A DNA stretch of 36,056 bases from Flavobacterium sp. KMS (GTDB lineage Bacteria; Bacteroidota; Bacteroidia; Flavobacteriales; Flavobacteriaceae): assembly GCF_000813005.1 (NCBI RefSeq), contig NZ_JSYP01000034.1:1-36056 (forward strand). Reading direction: 5' to 3'. A program made the position numbers and the translations under genes. Numbering within the stretch: the first letter of the stretch is position 1; each line of letters opens with the position of its first letter. Below, one piece after another: positions 16,982 through 26,055 of the stretch. The notes under the pieces were generated by a model. That model made no database searches. It saw only the letters and a list, made by a program, of their open reading frames with translations, and had not been told where the DNA came from.

Positions 16982-18235
16982 ATGCCAAATTCATTCTTCC
17001 GAAAATTAATTTTTATTCTTGTTTTTACTTCAGCTACAGCCCAAGTACAATCAGAAATCACTCCACCATATAATATCAAAACAGTTTCGTTTGAACAAGG
17101 TGGACAAAATGTTGTTCCGATATTTGAATTAGGAAATAGTTTTCAACTCCAGTTTGATGATTTATTTGGTAATGAAGCTGATTATTATTACGAAATTACA
17201 CATTGCGATTACAATTGGATTCCGTCCGATATTCCAAAAACAGATTATTTACAAGGATTTGACGGTCAGAGAATCACCAATTATACCAATTCATTTAACA
17301 CCTTACAGATATATTCACACTATAAAGTATCTTTCCCAAATCAATATACCCAATTGTTGATTACAGGTAATTATATTATTAAGATTCTAAATGAAGATAA
17401 AGAAGTTATCTTTTCCAGAAAGTTCATTGTATATGAAAACTTAGTTACTGTTCCTGCTCAGGTAAGAAGAAGCCGAACAGTAAGCGATATCGAATACAAG
17501 CATAATTTGGATTTTGCTATAAAATCTAACTCTTTTCTTTTTCAGACTCCATTACAAAGTGTAAAAGTGTTTTTAATACAAAATGGGAACTTTAATACCG
17601 GAATTAAAAACGTTCCACCACAATACACAATTGGAAATGATTTAATATATAAATACAATAATGAAACCCAATTCTGGGCTGGAAATGAATTTTTATATTT
17701 TGAAAATAAAGATATTCGTAACGCTGGTAACAATGTAGGAAGAGTCGATTCTAGCAAAGACATTTATAATTCTTATTTATACACCAATAGCGCCAGAGGA
17801 AACTTTCCTTACACAAACTATCAGGATATAAATGGAAACTTTGTTGTAAAAAACATGAATGCAACAAATAATGAAGTCGAAGCTGACTATGCTTGGGTTT
17901 ATTTCTCGCTTTCGGCACCAGCCTTCCGTCTCAACAAAGACATTTACATTAACGGAATGTTCAACAATTACGGTTTAACTCCCGAGAATAAAATGGATTA
18001 TAATACTGAGAAAGGCGTATACGAAAAAGCCATAATGATAAAACAAGGATTTACTAATTACCAATATCAGATAGCCGATAAAAAAGGAGCAATTGATTAT
18101 GAGAATTCAATCGATGGTAATTTTTTCCAAACCGAAAATGAATACACTATATTGGTTTATTATCGAGAGAATAGAGACCGTTATGATCGTGTAATTGGTA
18201 AAGGATATGCAAACTCCCTGAACATCATCAATTAA
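16982..18235 (+). CDS. Type IX secretion system plug protein (DUF5103)
   Basis: A 417-residue protein with a signal peptide (about 1-20). The domain is the Bacteroidota DUF5103 family, now called the T9SS plug domain. In the known SprA system of F. johnsoniae this type of protein occupies the translocon in its inactive state. Recognisable segments include ITPPYNIKTVSF, EITHCDYNWIPSDI, and the C-terminal FNNYGLTPENKMDYN. It probably sits at the periplasmic face of the outer membrane. It supports a type IX secretion system in this organism, though no other T9SS component is in the window. It is a separate unit from SNF2 and apaG. Confidence 0.86.
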   Translation: MPNSFFRKLIFILVFTSATAQVQSEITPPYNIKTVSFEQGGQNVVPIFELGNSFQLQFDDLFGNEADYYYEITHCDYNWIPSDIPKTDYLQGFDGQRITNYTNSFNTLQIYSHYKVSFPNQYTQLLITGNYIIKILNEDKEVIFSRKFIVYENLVTVPAQVRRSRTVSDIEYKHNLDFAIKSNSFLFQTPLQSVKVFLIQNGNFNTGIKNVPPQYTIGNDLIYKYNNETQFWAGNEFLYFENKDIRNAGNNVGRVDSSKDIYNSYLYTNSARGNFPYTNYQDINGNFVVKNMNATNNEVEADYAWVYFSLSAPAFRLNKDIYINGMFNNYGLTPENKMDYNTEKGVYEKAIMIKQGFTNYQYQIADKKGAIDYENSIDGNFFQTENEYTILVYYRENRDRYDRVIGKGYANSLNIIN

Positions 18236-18275
18236 AAACATTTTAGAAATGGTTTTTTTGAATCATTTTTTTTTG

Positions 18276-18283
18276 TAAATTTG
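18276..18283 (+). promoter_or_regulatory. Promoter -7 box for apaG
   Basis: TAAATTTG matches TAnnTTTG, 31 nt before the apaG ATG. A TTTG at 18257-18260 is a possible -33 element, though its 15-nt spacer is short. Confidence 0.45.
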
Positions 18284-18314
18284 CTTCTATTACGCACATA
18301 TATACCACTTTAGT

Positions 18315-18701
18315 ATGGTTTCTCAAATAACAAGAGGCATAAAAATATCCGTTTTAACTAGTTTTGAAGGTACCTACTTCAAGAACTACAAGATTCACTT
18401 TGCCTTTAGCTATGTGGTTACTATAGAGAATCATAGCAAGGATTCTGTACAACTTACTTCTCGTCATTGGGAAATTTTTGATTCATTAAACGATATCGAA
18501 ATAGTAGATGGCGAAGGCGTAATTGGAAAAAAACCAGTTTTAAAACCTGGCGAATTTCATACCTATAGTTCAGGCTGTTTATTGTCATCTCCTTACGGTG
18601 CAATGAAAGGATATTTTAACATGGTTAATTTTACTACTACAAAAATTTTCAAAGTTATTGTTCCTACATTTAGAATGTGCGCTCCATTTGCATTAAACTA
18701 A
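18315..18701 (+). CDS. apaG: ApaG family protein
   Basis: A 128-residue ApaG protein, a single beta-sandwich domain (historically linked to Co2+/Mg2+ efflux in enterobacteria; its true biochemical role is uncertain). Family motifs visible are ENHSKDSVQLTSRHWEI, the loop DGEGVIG (65-71), and YSSGCLLSSPYGAMKGYF. Length matches the family. It lies between the T9SS plug gene and pruA, with its own likely promoter box. Confidence 0.93.
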   Translation: MVSQITRGIKISVLTSFEGTYFKNYKIHFAFSYVVTIENHSKDSVQLTSRHWEIFDSLNDIEIVDGEGVIGKKPVLKPGEFHTYSSGCLLSSPYGAMKGYFNMVNFTTTKIFKVIVPTFRMCAPFALN

Positions 18702-18770
18702 TCTCTTTTCTATAGAAATTTTTTATAGTTATCTTATACTAAAATTATCAAATTATTAGTTTATCCTTTG

Positions 18771-18778
18771 TACTTTTG
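18771..18778 (+). promoter_or_regulatory. Promoter -7 box for pruA
   Basis: TACTTTTG matches TAnnTTTG. It lies upstream of the ATG at 18852 and so argues against a start at 18768, which would lie within the promoter. Confidence 0.5.
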
Positions 18779-18851
18779 TACAGCGTTAGATAATTCGTAT
18801 AAAATGAATTATCCAACTGTTAATTTGTCTAATTATCTAATTCTAAACAAT

Positions 18852-20480
18852 ATGCTAAAAGGATTTTTTCATGTACCTAAAGCGGTAAACGAACCCGTAA
18901 AAGGATATGCACCAAACTCACCAGAAAAAGCAGCAGTACAAGCAGCTTATACTACAATGTGGAACTCTAAAATTGATGTTCCGTTATACATTGGAAGTGA
19001 AGAAATTAAAACTGGGAACACAAGAAACATCACGGCTCCTCATGACCACAAACATGTAGTAGGAACTTACCACCTAGCCGAAAAAAAACATATAGAAAAA
19101 GCAATTGCTAATGCACTTGAAGCAAAAGATGCATGGGCAAATATGGCATGGGAACAACGTGCTGCTATTTTCTTAAAAGCTGCTGAACTTATTGCTGGTC
19201 CTTACAGAGCCAGAATAAATGCAGCTACAATGATTGGGCAATCAAAAAACATTCACCAAGCTGAGATTGATGCTTCTTGTGAATTGATTGACTTCTTACG
19301 TTACAATGTTGAGTTCATGACTCAAATTTACGCAGACCAACCAAAATCTGATTCTACAACATGGAATCGTCTTGAATACAGACCTTTAGAAGGTTTTGTA
19401 TATGCAATTACTCCTTTTAACTTTACTGCTATTGCTGCAAATCTTCCTGCAAGTGCTGCAATGATGGGGAATGTTGTTATCTGGAAGCCAAGTGATAGCC
19501 AAGTATTCTCTACTCAAATTATCATCGAAGTTTTTAAAGAAGCTGGAGTTCCAGACGGTGTTATCAACGTAGTTTTTGGTGATGCATTAATGATTACCGA
19601 TACTGTATTGGCAAGTCGTGATTTTGCTGGAGTACACTTTACAGGTTCAACTCATGTATTTAAAGATATTTGGGCTAAAATTGGTGCAAACATTCACAAC
19701 TACAAAACTTACCCAAGAATCGTAGGAGAAACTGGTGGTAAAGATTTTATCATTGCACATCCAAGTGCTAATGCTAAACAAGTATCTACAGGAATTGTAC
19801 GTGGTGCATTTGAATTTCAAGGACAAAAATGTTCTGCAGCTTCAAGAGCATATATTCCACAAAGTTTATGGCCAGCTGTAAAAGAGCAAATAATCACTGA
19901 TGTGAAATCTATGAAAATGGGTTCACCAGAAGATTTTGGTAACTTTATTACTGCAGTTATTCACGAAGGATCTTTTGATAAATTAGCTAGTTTTATTGAC
20001 CAGGCTAAAAAAGATGCTGATGCTGAAATAATCGTTGGTGGAAACTACGATAAATCTGTTGGATACTTTATTGAGCCTACAGTTATTGTAACTACAAATC
20101 CAAAATATACTACAATGGAAACCGAATTATTCGGACCAGTTATTACTATATATGTATATGAAGATGCAAAATGGGAAGAAACTTTAGAATTAGTTGACAC
20201 TACTTCTGAATATGCTCTTACTGGTGCTGTATTTAGTCAAGATCGTTATGCTATCGAAGTAGCTACAACAAAATTACAAAATGCTGCAGGTAACTTCTAT
20301 ATTAATGATAAACCAACAGGAGCTGTTGTAGGAATGCAACCATTTGGTGGTGCAAGAGCATCAGGAACAAATGATAAAGCAGGTTCTGCATTAAACTTAT
20401 TGCGTTGGGCATCTCCAAGAACAATAAAAGAAACATTTGTAACTCCAGAAGATTACAGATATCCGTTTTTAGGAGAATAA
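18852..20480 (+). CDS. pruA: 1-pyrroline-5-carboxylate (L-glutamate gamma-semialdehyde) dehydrogenase
   Basis: A 542-residue enzyme that oxidises glutamate semialdehyde to glutamate with NAD+, the last step of proline degradation. The catalytic Cys327 lies in FEFQGQKCSAASRAY and the general-base Glu293 in VGETGGKDF. Other family motifs include ITPFNFTAIAANLPASAAMMGN and PFGGARASGTNDKAG. I chose the ATG at 18852 rather than a frame-open position 28 codons upstream because MLKGFFHVPKAVNEPVKGYAP matches the usual family N-terminus and the promoter box lies between the two. No proline dehydrogenase neighbour is present. A terminator follows. Confidence 0.96.
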   Translation: MLKGFFHVPKAVNEPVKGYAPNSPEKAAVQAAYTTMWNSKIDVPLYIGSEEIKTGNTRNITAPHDHKHVVGTYHLAEKKHIEKAIANALEAKDAWANMAWEQRAAIFLKAAELIAGPYRARINAATMIGQSKNIHQAEIDASCELIDFLRYNVEFMTQIYADQPKSDSTTWNRLEYRPLEGFVYAITPFNFTAIAANLPASAAMMGNVVIWKPSDSQVFSTQIIIEVFKEAGVPDGVINVVFGDALMITDTVLASRDFAGVHFTGSTHVFKDIWAKIGANIHNYKTYPRIVGETGGKDFIIAHPSANAKQVSTGIVRGAFEFQGQKCSAASRAYIPQSLWPAVKEQIITDVKSMKMGSPEDFGNFITAVIHEGSFDKLASFIDQAKKDADAEIIVGGNYDKSVGYFIEPTVIVTTNPKYTTMETELFGPVITIYVYEDAKWEETLELVDTTSEYALTGAVFSQDRYAIEVATTKLQNAAGNFYINDKPTGAVVGMQPFGGARASGTNDKAGSALNLLRWASPRTIKETFVTPEDYRYPFLGE

Positions 20481-20782
20481 TCTCTAAAGTTTAAAAACAA
20501 TTAAAACCCACAGGTTTCAAAACTATTTGAATCTTGTGGGTTTTTACTTTTATAAAAGATGAAAACATCTTACCTGATGATTATTTGTAATCGTTTTCGT
20601 ACGCAGTTGGTTATCAAAAACATACCTTTTCCAAAAACCTTATAATGTTACTTTTAAAACCTTTCCTGACATAAAAAAAATAAGCGCACCCGTAAATTTG
20701 AACTTTCTTAACCTAGTAAATAAACTCAAAGGAAAAGAATAGGATGTTCGCACATAAATATGGAATTAAATTAAAATGACTT
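20481..20782. other. Spacer between pruA and the orphan gene
   Basis: This 302-nt spacer holds the pruA terminator. A 28-codon frame is present at 20559-20645 but has no supporting feature. No promoter box matching TAnnTTTG was noted. Confidence 0.5.
20503..20546 (+). terminator. Rho-independent terminator after pruA
   Basis: AAAACCCACA (20503-20512) pairs with TGTGGGTTTT (20535-20544), with a second internal stem (TTCAAA/TTTGAA), then T-run. Confidence 0.8.
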
Positions 20783-21514
20783 ATGAAAAGTTTAGAGAAA
20801 GTACCTGAAATAATCCGTGAAGCAAAAAGTGTTGGTCACGCAATTGATTTTAAGTGGAATGAAAAAATCATGGAGAAACTTATTGATCCGGCAGAGAATC
20901 ATAATAAGCTAGAAAATGCTTTAGAAAGTATTAGTTACAAGGCTTCTTTAGGATTAACGGCTGCATTACTTGAATGGATATACTGGCGTTATAAAAGTCA
21001 TACCGAATCATCACAAGAAATGAAGCTGCGCATCGAAGCTCTTTGGTGTTCTATATCAAATCCTGAGTATACCAAACCCCTAGTTTTTGACCTTAATATG
21101 GATGCTCCTGCAACTGGTCCTATAGATGGTCCTTTATGGGTTGCTCTTATGAATGTAAGAATGGTTGATGTACTACGCAGAAAAGGATCTTATTATCTTC
21201 AAAGCGAAATCGTAGGTTTAGCATTACTTGCACGCCACATTTCTCCAAAGAAAAAAATATTTAATAAATGGCTTAAAAATACTTTAAAAGAACTTAAACA
21301 TATCTTTCCTTGTCAATATACGTATGACAATATAAAAGCTACAGATGAAGAAGTTTATAATCCATCGGCAGAACCAGTAATTAGCCGTGATTTTTTCTTT
21401 GATCCTTTTTATATATACAGTGCAAAATCTTCGGAAACTTCTATAAAAGATTTTGTTGCGAGTTTAAACTACGAAACAAATCCTTTTTTATGTTTCCCAA
21501 AAGAGGCTAGTTAA
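20783..21514 (+). CDS. Hypothetical protein, 243 residues
   Basis: I do not recognise this protein. It is 243 residues, soluble-looking, with no signal peptide or transmembrane segment. The N-terminal half looks largely helical (ALESISYKASLGLTAALLEWIYWRYKSHT), the middle is rich in hydrophobic residues (GPIDGPLWVALMNVRMVDVLRRKG), and the C-terminus has SRDFFFDPFYIYSAKSS. The start is preceded by an A-rich segment. It is a single-gene unit, flanked by the pruA terminator and a very strong hairpin terminator at 21534-21582, and converges on an SMP-30-like gene. It may be lineage-restricted, but this was not tested. Confidence is in the reading frame, not a role. Confidence 0.75.
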   Translation: MKSLEKVPEIIREAKSVGHAIDFKWNEKIMEKLIDPAENHNKLENALESISYKASLGLTAALLEWIYWRYKSHTESSQEMKLRIEALWCSISNPEYTKPLVFDLNMDAPATGPIDGPLWVALMNVRMVDVLRRKGSYYLQSEIVGLALLARHISPKKKIFNKWLKNTLKELKHIFPCQYTYDNIKATDEEVYNPSAEPVISRDFFFDPFYIYSAKSSETSIKDFVASLNYETNPFLCFPKEAS

Positions 21515-21533
21515 TTCAATATATTTTTAGAGA

Positions 21534-21582
21534 AATCCCCACAAGTTTAAAATGTTTTTAAAACTTGTGGGGATTCTTTTTT
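21534..21582. terminator. Strong terminator, mainly for the plus-strand orphan gene
   Basis: AATCCCCACAAGTTT pairs with AAACTTGTGGGGATT (15 bp perfect, extending through A/T pairs) with a short loop, then CTTTTTT. It is weaker for the convergent minus gene because TTTCTC follows on that side. Confidence 0.9.
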
Positions 21583-21596
21583 GTTATGAATTAAGT

Positions 21597-22685
21597 CTAT
21601 TTAGCTAATTCAAAACTAGAAATAGTATGAAAGGAATCTATCTCAGTATTCTTCTCCCCTTTAAAAGTATCGTAGTTTACAACCAATAATTTTCCTTTAT
21701 AAATTATCGTTTCACAAGGATTATCTAATTGTCCGTCAGAACCATCAGCATTACCATTTTCCCAAATTAAATGAATTGTATTCGTATTTAAATCCAATTG
21801 ATAAACGCTATTATAGTCATAACTGGCAATAAAAATAGAATTCCTTTTCTCATCGTAAAAAAAGCCATCACAACATTTTAATTTATCCGAGTCAAAAACT
21901 ACTTTCTTAGATTTTAGCTTACCATCTTTTGCTAATTCCAGTTTTGTAATCACTCCATCTCCAAAATTTCCTGCATATAAATTTCCTTTTTTATCAAAAG
22001 CAATACCATCAATTCCAATAGTTCTTTTTGTTACTTCAGGCTTAAGAGTAAATGTTGTTACTAAATAATTTGGTTTCGTATTCTTATCCAAAATTATTTT
22101 GCCTTTATTTAATTCCTCCAATGAAAAAGTATAAATCCCACTTTCTCGTCTATTCTCAAAAAGAGCATCTGTTATATAAACTCGATTTTTATACCACCTT
22201 ACAGCTTCGCCAAAGTTGAAACTTTCTGCCAAAACCTCAGCATATTTAGGTTTACCATTCTCGACTACAACTCTTATCAATCTGGAAAAATTTTCGTTAT
22301 CCGTAAAAAACTGATTATCCATTAAATACAGATTTCCGTCAGGGCCAAATTCCATTCCCATAGGATGTACTTTCTTCGTTATGGGATGTACGGGTAATTT
22401 ATCAAACCAAGTTACGGGTTTATCATTTTCATCAAATGTTAGAATCTTACTTCCGTGCTTTTCAAACGTAACTGGATTAGTGATTGACAAATAAAGATTC
22501 CCTTTTTTGTCCAAAGCCATTCCGTCGGGAGTTTGGCAAGTTTCGCCTAAATCGGCAAACAAAGTTGGTTTAATTGTTTTTGAAACTTCGCTATAAGTAA
22601 TTTCTTGTTTGCTCTCTTGCGAAAATAAATTTACGGTATTCATGAAAATCAGAATACCAATTACGCTTTTAATCGTTGTCTTCAT
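21597..22685 (-). CDS. Secreted SMP-30/gluconolactonase-like beta-propeller protein
   Basis: A 362-residue protein with a signal peptide (about residues 1-22, ending NLFSQ). The rest is a six-bladed propeller of the SMP-30/gluconolactonase/LRE-like type, shown by repeats such as PDGMALDKKGNLYLS, PMGMEFGPDGNLYLMDN and IDGIAFDKKGNLYAGNFGDG, with acidic and Asn residues at metal-site positions. The usual enzyme acts on lactones or related substrates, but a hydrolase activity here is only inferred. The gene is divergent from the sensor kinase at 22995, with a 309-nt spacer that contains a short inverted repeat. Confidence 0.8.
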   Translation of the reverse strand: MKTTIKSVIGILIFMNTVNLFSQESKQEITYSEVSKTIKPTLFADLGETCQTPDGMALDKKGNLYLSITNPVTFEKHGSKILTFDENDKPVTWFDKLPVHPITKKVHPMGMEFGPDGNLYLMDNQFFTDNENFSRLIRVVVENGKPKYAEVLAESFNFGEAVRWYKNRVYITDALFENRRESGIYTFSLEELNKGKIILDKNTKPNYLVTTFTLKPEVTKRTIGIDGIAFDKKGNLYAGNFGDGVITKLELAKDGKLKSKKVVFDSDKLKCCDGFFYDEKRNSIFIASYDYNSVYQLDLNTNTIHLIWENGNADGSDGQLDNPCETIIYKGKLLVVNYDTFKGEKNTEIDSFHTISSFELAK

Positions 22686-22994
22686 TTTGTTTAGGTTTAA
22701 TTATTTTTTGATCGTTTAATACAGAATACTTTTTAGTTCATTTACTAAAAATAATGCGAATAGAAGAATCAGTTTTATCATGATTTATATATTTAAAGCG
22801 AATATAGCTTTAGAGTCAATTCCCTATTTTATGCGCAATCAAAAACACAACTTTAGCATTCAAATAATCTATTTTAAAAGAATAATGCATTCGTATGCTT
22901 AAATACTATTTTTAGGAGCAAAAAGTCTTTATTTAACCCTACGAACAAAGCATACTTCGATATTTTATTATCTTGTCCCTCTTAAACCGTTATA
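22686..22994. other. Spacer between divergent genes
   Basis: This 309-nt spacer separates the SMP-30-like gene and the sensor kinase. It holds only the short inverted repeat at 22730-22751. No exact TAnnTTTG promoter was found on either strand. Confidence 0.5.
22730..22751. promoter_or_regulatory. Inverted repeat in the divergent spacer (possible operator)
   Basis: TTTTTAG (22730-22736) and CTAAAAA (22745-22751) are 7-bp arms separated by 8 nt. The arms are A/T-rich, so chance is possible. Position between two divergent genes makes an operator plausible. Confidence 0.3.
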
Positions 22995-24047
22995 ATGAGT
23001 TTTTTAAAAAACATCGACCTAAAAAGAATTCTATTTCATTGTATCTATTGGATTTCCTTTTTGTTATTATACATCTCTGGCAAGTCTAATGATACTAGTT
23101 CTTATGACTTTACTTTTGTTTATACCTGGAAAGTTATTGCTCAGGCAATCGCCGCTTACGGATTAATTTATTGGATAATTCCTCAAACTCTGAACAAAAA
23201 AAAATACTTGCTTTTTATATTTTCAGCTTTAAGCTGGCTTTATCTTGTTTTTGCTTTTCTAATGATTTTTAAATACTATTATCTAGAACCTAAATTTCCT
23301 GGTTTCTTTGATGATTGGCTTGGGCACAAAATGTCTGTTCCCGAAAGATTAACTTCATTTAAATTAATATTCAGAGAGTTTTCTTTTATCACTTATCCAA
23401 TTATCATATTGGGTTTTATTAGTTTTAATCGCAAACAACAACGTCTTTTAAAACTGGAAGAAGAGAAAAAATCGATGGAATTAAAAGTATTGAAGAATCA
23501 ATTAAATCCCCATTTCCTTTTTAATACGCTGAATAATTTATACACATTGACCCTTAAAAAAGATGACAAAGCACCCGAAGTAATTGCGAAACTATCCGAA
23601 ATTCTGGACTTTGTATTATACCGCTGCAATGAAGATTATGTTTCTATCGAAAAAGAAATTGCCTTAATTGAGAATTACATTGCTTTAGAAAAACTTCGCT
23701 ATAGCGAAAACAGATTGGATATTTCGTTTACCAAAGACATTCAGGAAAGCAACAAAATTTCACCTCTTATTATATTGACTTTTATAGAAAATGCTTTTAA
23801 ACACGGCGTAATTAACGAAACCAAAAAAGCTACTATCAAACTAAATTTAGAGAGCAAAAAAGGACAAATCATTTTTGACATTGAGAATACAAAACCTCAA
23901 AATGGCATTTTAACAATTTCGGATAAATCAAAAATTGGATTAGAAAATGTCCGAAAACAATTAGATCTATTATATCCAAAAAAACATCAATTAGAAATGG
24001 AAGAAACGCAAACCCTTTATAAGGTTCAACTTTCTCTTTATCTATAA
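22995..24047 (+). CDS. LytS/YpdA-type sensor histidine kinase
   Basis: A 350-residue kinase. Four hydrophobic membrane segments (about residues 12-27, 40-60, 72-95, 127-142) are followed by a cytoplasmic linker. The His_kinase family motif reads LKNQLNPHFLFNTLNNLY, with phospho-accepting His173. The ATP-binding part has the N-box LTFIENAFKHGV and the glycine motif KIGLENVRKQLDLLYP. It has no large periplasmic sensor domain. Its partner is almost certainly the LytTR-type regulator at 25327-26025, but an alpha/beta hydrolase lies between them, which is less common. The signal sensed is unknown. Confidence 0.92.
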   Translation: MSFLKNIDLKRILFHCIYWISFLLLYISGKSNDTSSYDFTFVYTWKVIAQAIAAYGLIYWIIPQTLNKKKYLLFIFSALSWLYLVFAFLMIFKYYYLEPKFPGFFDDWLGHKMSVPERLTSFKLIFREFSFITYPIIILGFISFNRKQQRLLKLEEEKKSMELKVLKNQLNPHFLFNTLNNLYTLTLKKDDKAPEVIAKLSEILDFVLYRCNEDYVSIEKEIALIENYIALEKLRYSENRLDISFTKDIQESNKISPLIILTFIENAFKHGVINETKKATIKLNLESKKGQIIFDIENTKPQNGILTISDKSKIGLENVRKQLDLLYPKKHQLEMEETQTLYKVQLSLYL

Positions 24048-24093
24048 ATTCCAAAAAATCAATTTACTATCAAAACTAATCATTTCAAATTTT

Positions 24094-25260
24094 ATGAAAA
24101 AACATCACTTAATTAGTCTTTTATCTATTTTCTGCTTTATCACCGCAAATAGCCAATCTAAAACAATTGATACTTTAGTCAATGTTGGCAATCACAAGAT
24201 TCATTTTAAGATCGTAAAAGGCAAAGGAACTCCCATTCTTTTTGATGCTGGTGGTGGGAATGATGGCTCGGTTTGGAATTCGATTTTAAAACCAATTTCC
24301 GAGATTACAAACGCTACTTTAATAACTTATGACAGAGCTGGTTTTGGTACAAGTACAATTGATACTTTACAAACCGATGAATCCAAACACGGAATCATAA
24401 GTAACATTGAAGATTTAGAAATTGGCTTAAAAAAACTGGGATACGATAAAGAAATCATATTGGTTTCACATTCTTACGGAGGTTATCTATCAACCCTCTA
24501 TGCTACCAGACATCCTAAACTCGTAAAAGGGGTTGTATTAATTGATGTTAACCATAGCTATTTTGAAGACGGTTACATCGAAAAAATATTAGCCACACAA
24601 GATAAACTAATACCACAATGGAAAAAAAACAATAAAGGCATTTATTATATGTCGGCAACTATTGCCGAAACTGTAAAAATAATGAGCAAGTTGTCTATTC
24701 CTCAAACCATTCCAGTTGTTGATTTTATTAACGGAATCCCTTTCTATAAAATGCCTGAAGAAATAGAAAAATGGAAAAATGGTCATAATAAATATGTAGC
24801 AAATAACCCTAATGTTACCGATATCACAGCTTATGGTTGTGGTCATGCTATTTGGATGGACAATCCGCCATTGGTAATTACCACAATTGCCAAAATGTAT
24901 GCAAATGGCTCTAAACAAAAAACTGAAATTCAAAAACGCGCTTTACAATACACAATTCAAGCTTTTAACGAGGATAAAAAAGAGCAATTGACTTACAATA
25001 ATTCCGAAGACGATTTAAACAATTGGGGATATGAATTATTACGCAAAAATGAAAATGAAAAGGCAGCCGAAGTCTTTAAATTAAATATGCTTTTAAACCC
25101 AAAAAGTGCAAATACATATGATAGTTATGGTGAAGCTTTGCTAAAAATCAATAAAAAGGACGAAGCTATTACAATGTATAAAAAATCTATAGAACTAAAT
25201 CCTGAGAATAAAAATGCGATAGAAGTTTTAGAACGTATAGCAAAAGAAACTACAAAATAA
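24094..25260 (+). CDS. Secreted alpha/beta hydrolase with C-terminal TPR repeats
   Basis: A 388-residue protein with a signal peptide (residues 1-20, ending ANSQS). The alpha/beta hydrolase domain spans about 25-270: GAGGG-like loop DAGGGNDGSVW, YDRAGFG, nucleophile Ser127 in SHSYGG, and candidate catalytic His251 in GCGHAIWMDNPP. A tetratricopeptide-like tail follows (about 310-385, with NPKSANTYDSYGEALLKINKKDEAI). It sits between the two halves of a two-component system with short gaps, so I infer it is part of the same unit. Substrate is unknown. Confidence 0.84.
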   Translation: MKKHHLISLLSIFCFITANSQSKTIDTLVNVGNHKIHFKIVKGKGTPILFDAGGGNDGSVWNSILKPISEITNATLITYDRAGFGTSTIDTLQTDESKHGIISNIEDLEIGLKKLGYDKEIILVSHSYGGYLSTLYATRHPKLVKGVVLIDVNHSYFEDGYIEKILATQDKLIPQWKKNNKGIYYMSATIAETVKIMSKLSIPQTIPVVDFINGIPFYKMPEEIEKWKNGHNKYVANNPNVTDITAYGCGHAIWMDNPPLVITTIAKMYANGSKQKTEIQKRALQYTIQAFNEDKKEQLTYNNSEDDLNNWGYELLRKNENEKAAEVFKLNMLLNPKSANTYDSYGEALLKINKKDEAITMYKKSIELNPENKNAIEVLERIAKETTK

Positions 25261-25326
25261 CTAGATTAGATTGCAAACAAACCTCAAAAAGATTAAAATT
25301 GCATCTATTAAATATAAAATTTTCAA

Positions 25327-26025
25327 ATGAAATATAAATGCATTATCGTCGACGATGAACCATTGGCTAGAGAGTTAATTGCGGCGCATCTAGGTAATTT
25401 TGACAATTTTGAACTAGTTGATTCATTTGAAAATGCATTAAAAGCATATACTTTTTTAGAAACAAATACAGTCGATTTACTATTTCTGGATATCGAAATG
25501 CCTTTATTAAAAGGAAATGATTTTTTAAAAAAATTAAAGAATCCTCCTAAGGTAATTTTCACAACCGCTTATCGCGAATATGCTATCGAAGGATATGAAC
25601 TCAATGTTATAGATTACCTTTTAAAACCAATTACGTTTGATCGTTTTTTTGTTTCGATAGAAAAATTCAAACAATTACAAACACCCAAAAAAGAAGAAAA
25701 AGCAGTTGCCGAAAATCATATTTTTGTATCAAGCGGGAATAGAAATATCAAAATAATTTTTGAAGAAATCTTATACATCGAAAGTCTAAAAGATTATATC
25801 ACTATACATTTAGAAAACGGAAAATCGCATCATCTTAAACAGAACATTTCAGCTTTCGAGAAATTATTAGATTCAAATTTTGTTCGCGTTCATCGTTCTT
25901 TTATCATTCAGACAAAAAAACTGACTGCTTATTCTAAAAACGAAGTCGAAATAAACACAACAGAAATCCCAATAGGTAGTAGTTATAAAGAAAACTGGCT
26001 AACGTATTTAAAAACTATTAAATAG
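25327..26025 (+). CDS. LytTR family response regulator
   Basis: A 232-residue regulator: receiver domain (residues 1-115) with acidic pocket D9/D10, phosphoryl-accepting D55 (LLFLDIEMP) and conserved Lys in the LLKPI motif, then a LytTR DNA-binding domain (about 130-230, with ILYIESLKDYITIHLENGKSHHLKQNISAFEKLL and FVRVHRSFIIQ). It is the natural partner of the LytS-type kinase at 22995. Target sites in this window were not identified. Stop codon is TAG. Confidence 0.94.
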   Translation: MKYKCIIVDDEPLARELIAAHLGNFDNFELVDSFENALKAYTFLETNTVDLLFLDIEMPLLKGNDFLKKLKNPPKVIFTTAYREYAIEGYELNVIDYLLKPITFDRFFVSIEKFKQLQTPKKEEKAVAENHIFVSSGNRNIKIIFEEILYIESLKDYITIHLENGKSHHLKQNISAFEKLLDSNFVRVHRSFIIQTKKLTAYSKNEVEINTTEIPIGSSYKENWLTYLKTIK

Positions 26026-26055
26026 TAAAACCCCATAAACCAGAATTCGATTTCA

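Noticed and set aside
20559..20645. 28-codon frame after pruA
   Set aside because: Too short, with no ribosome-binding or conservation evidence.
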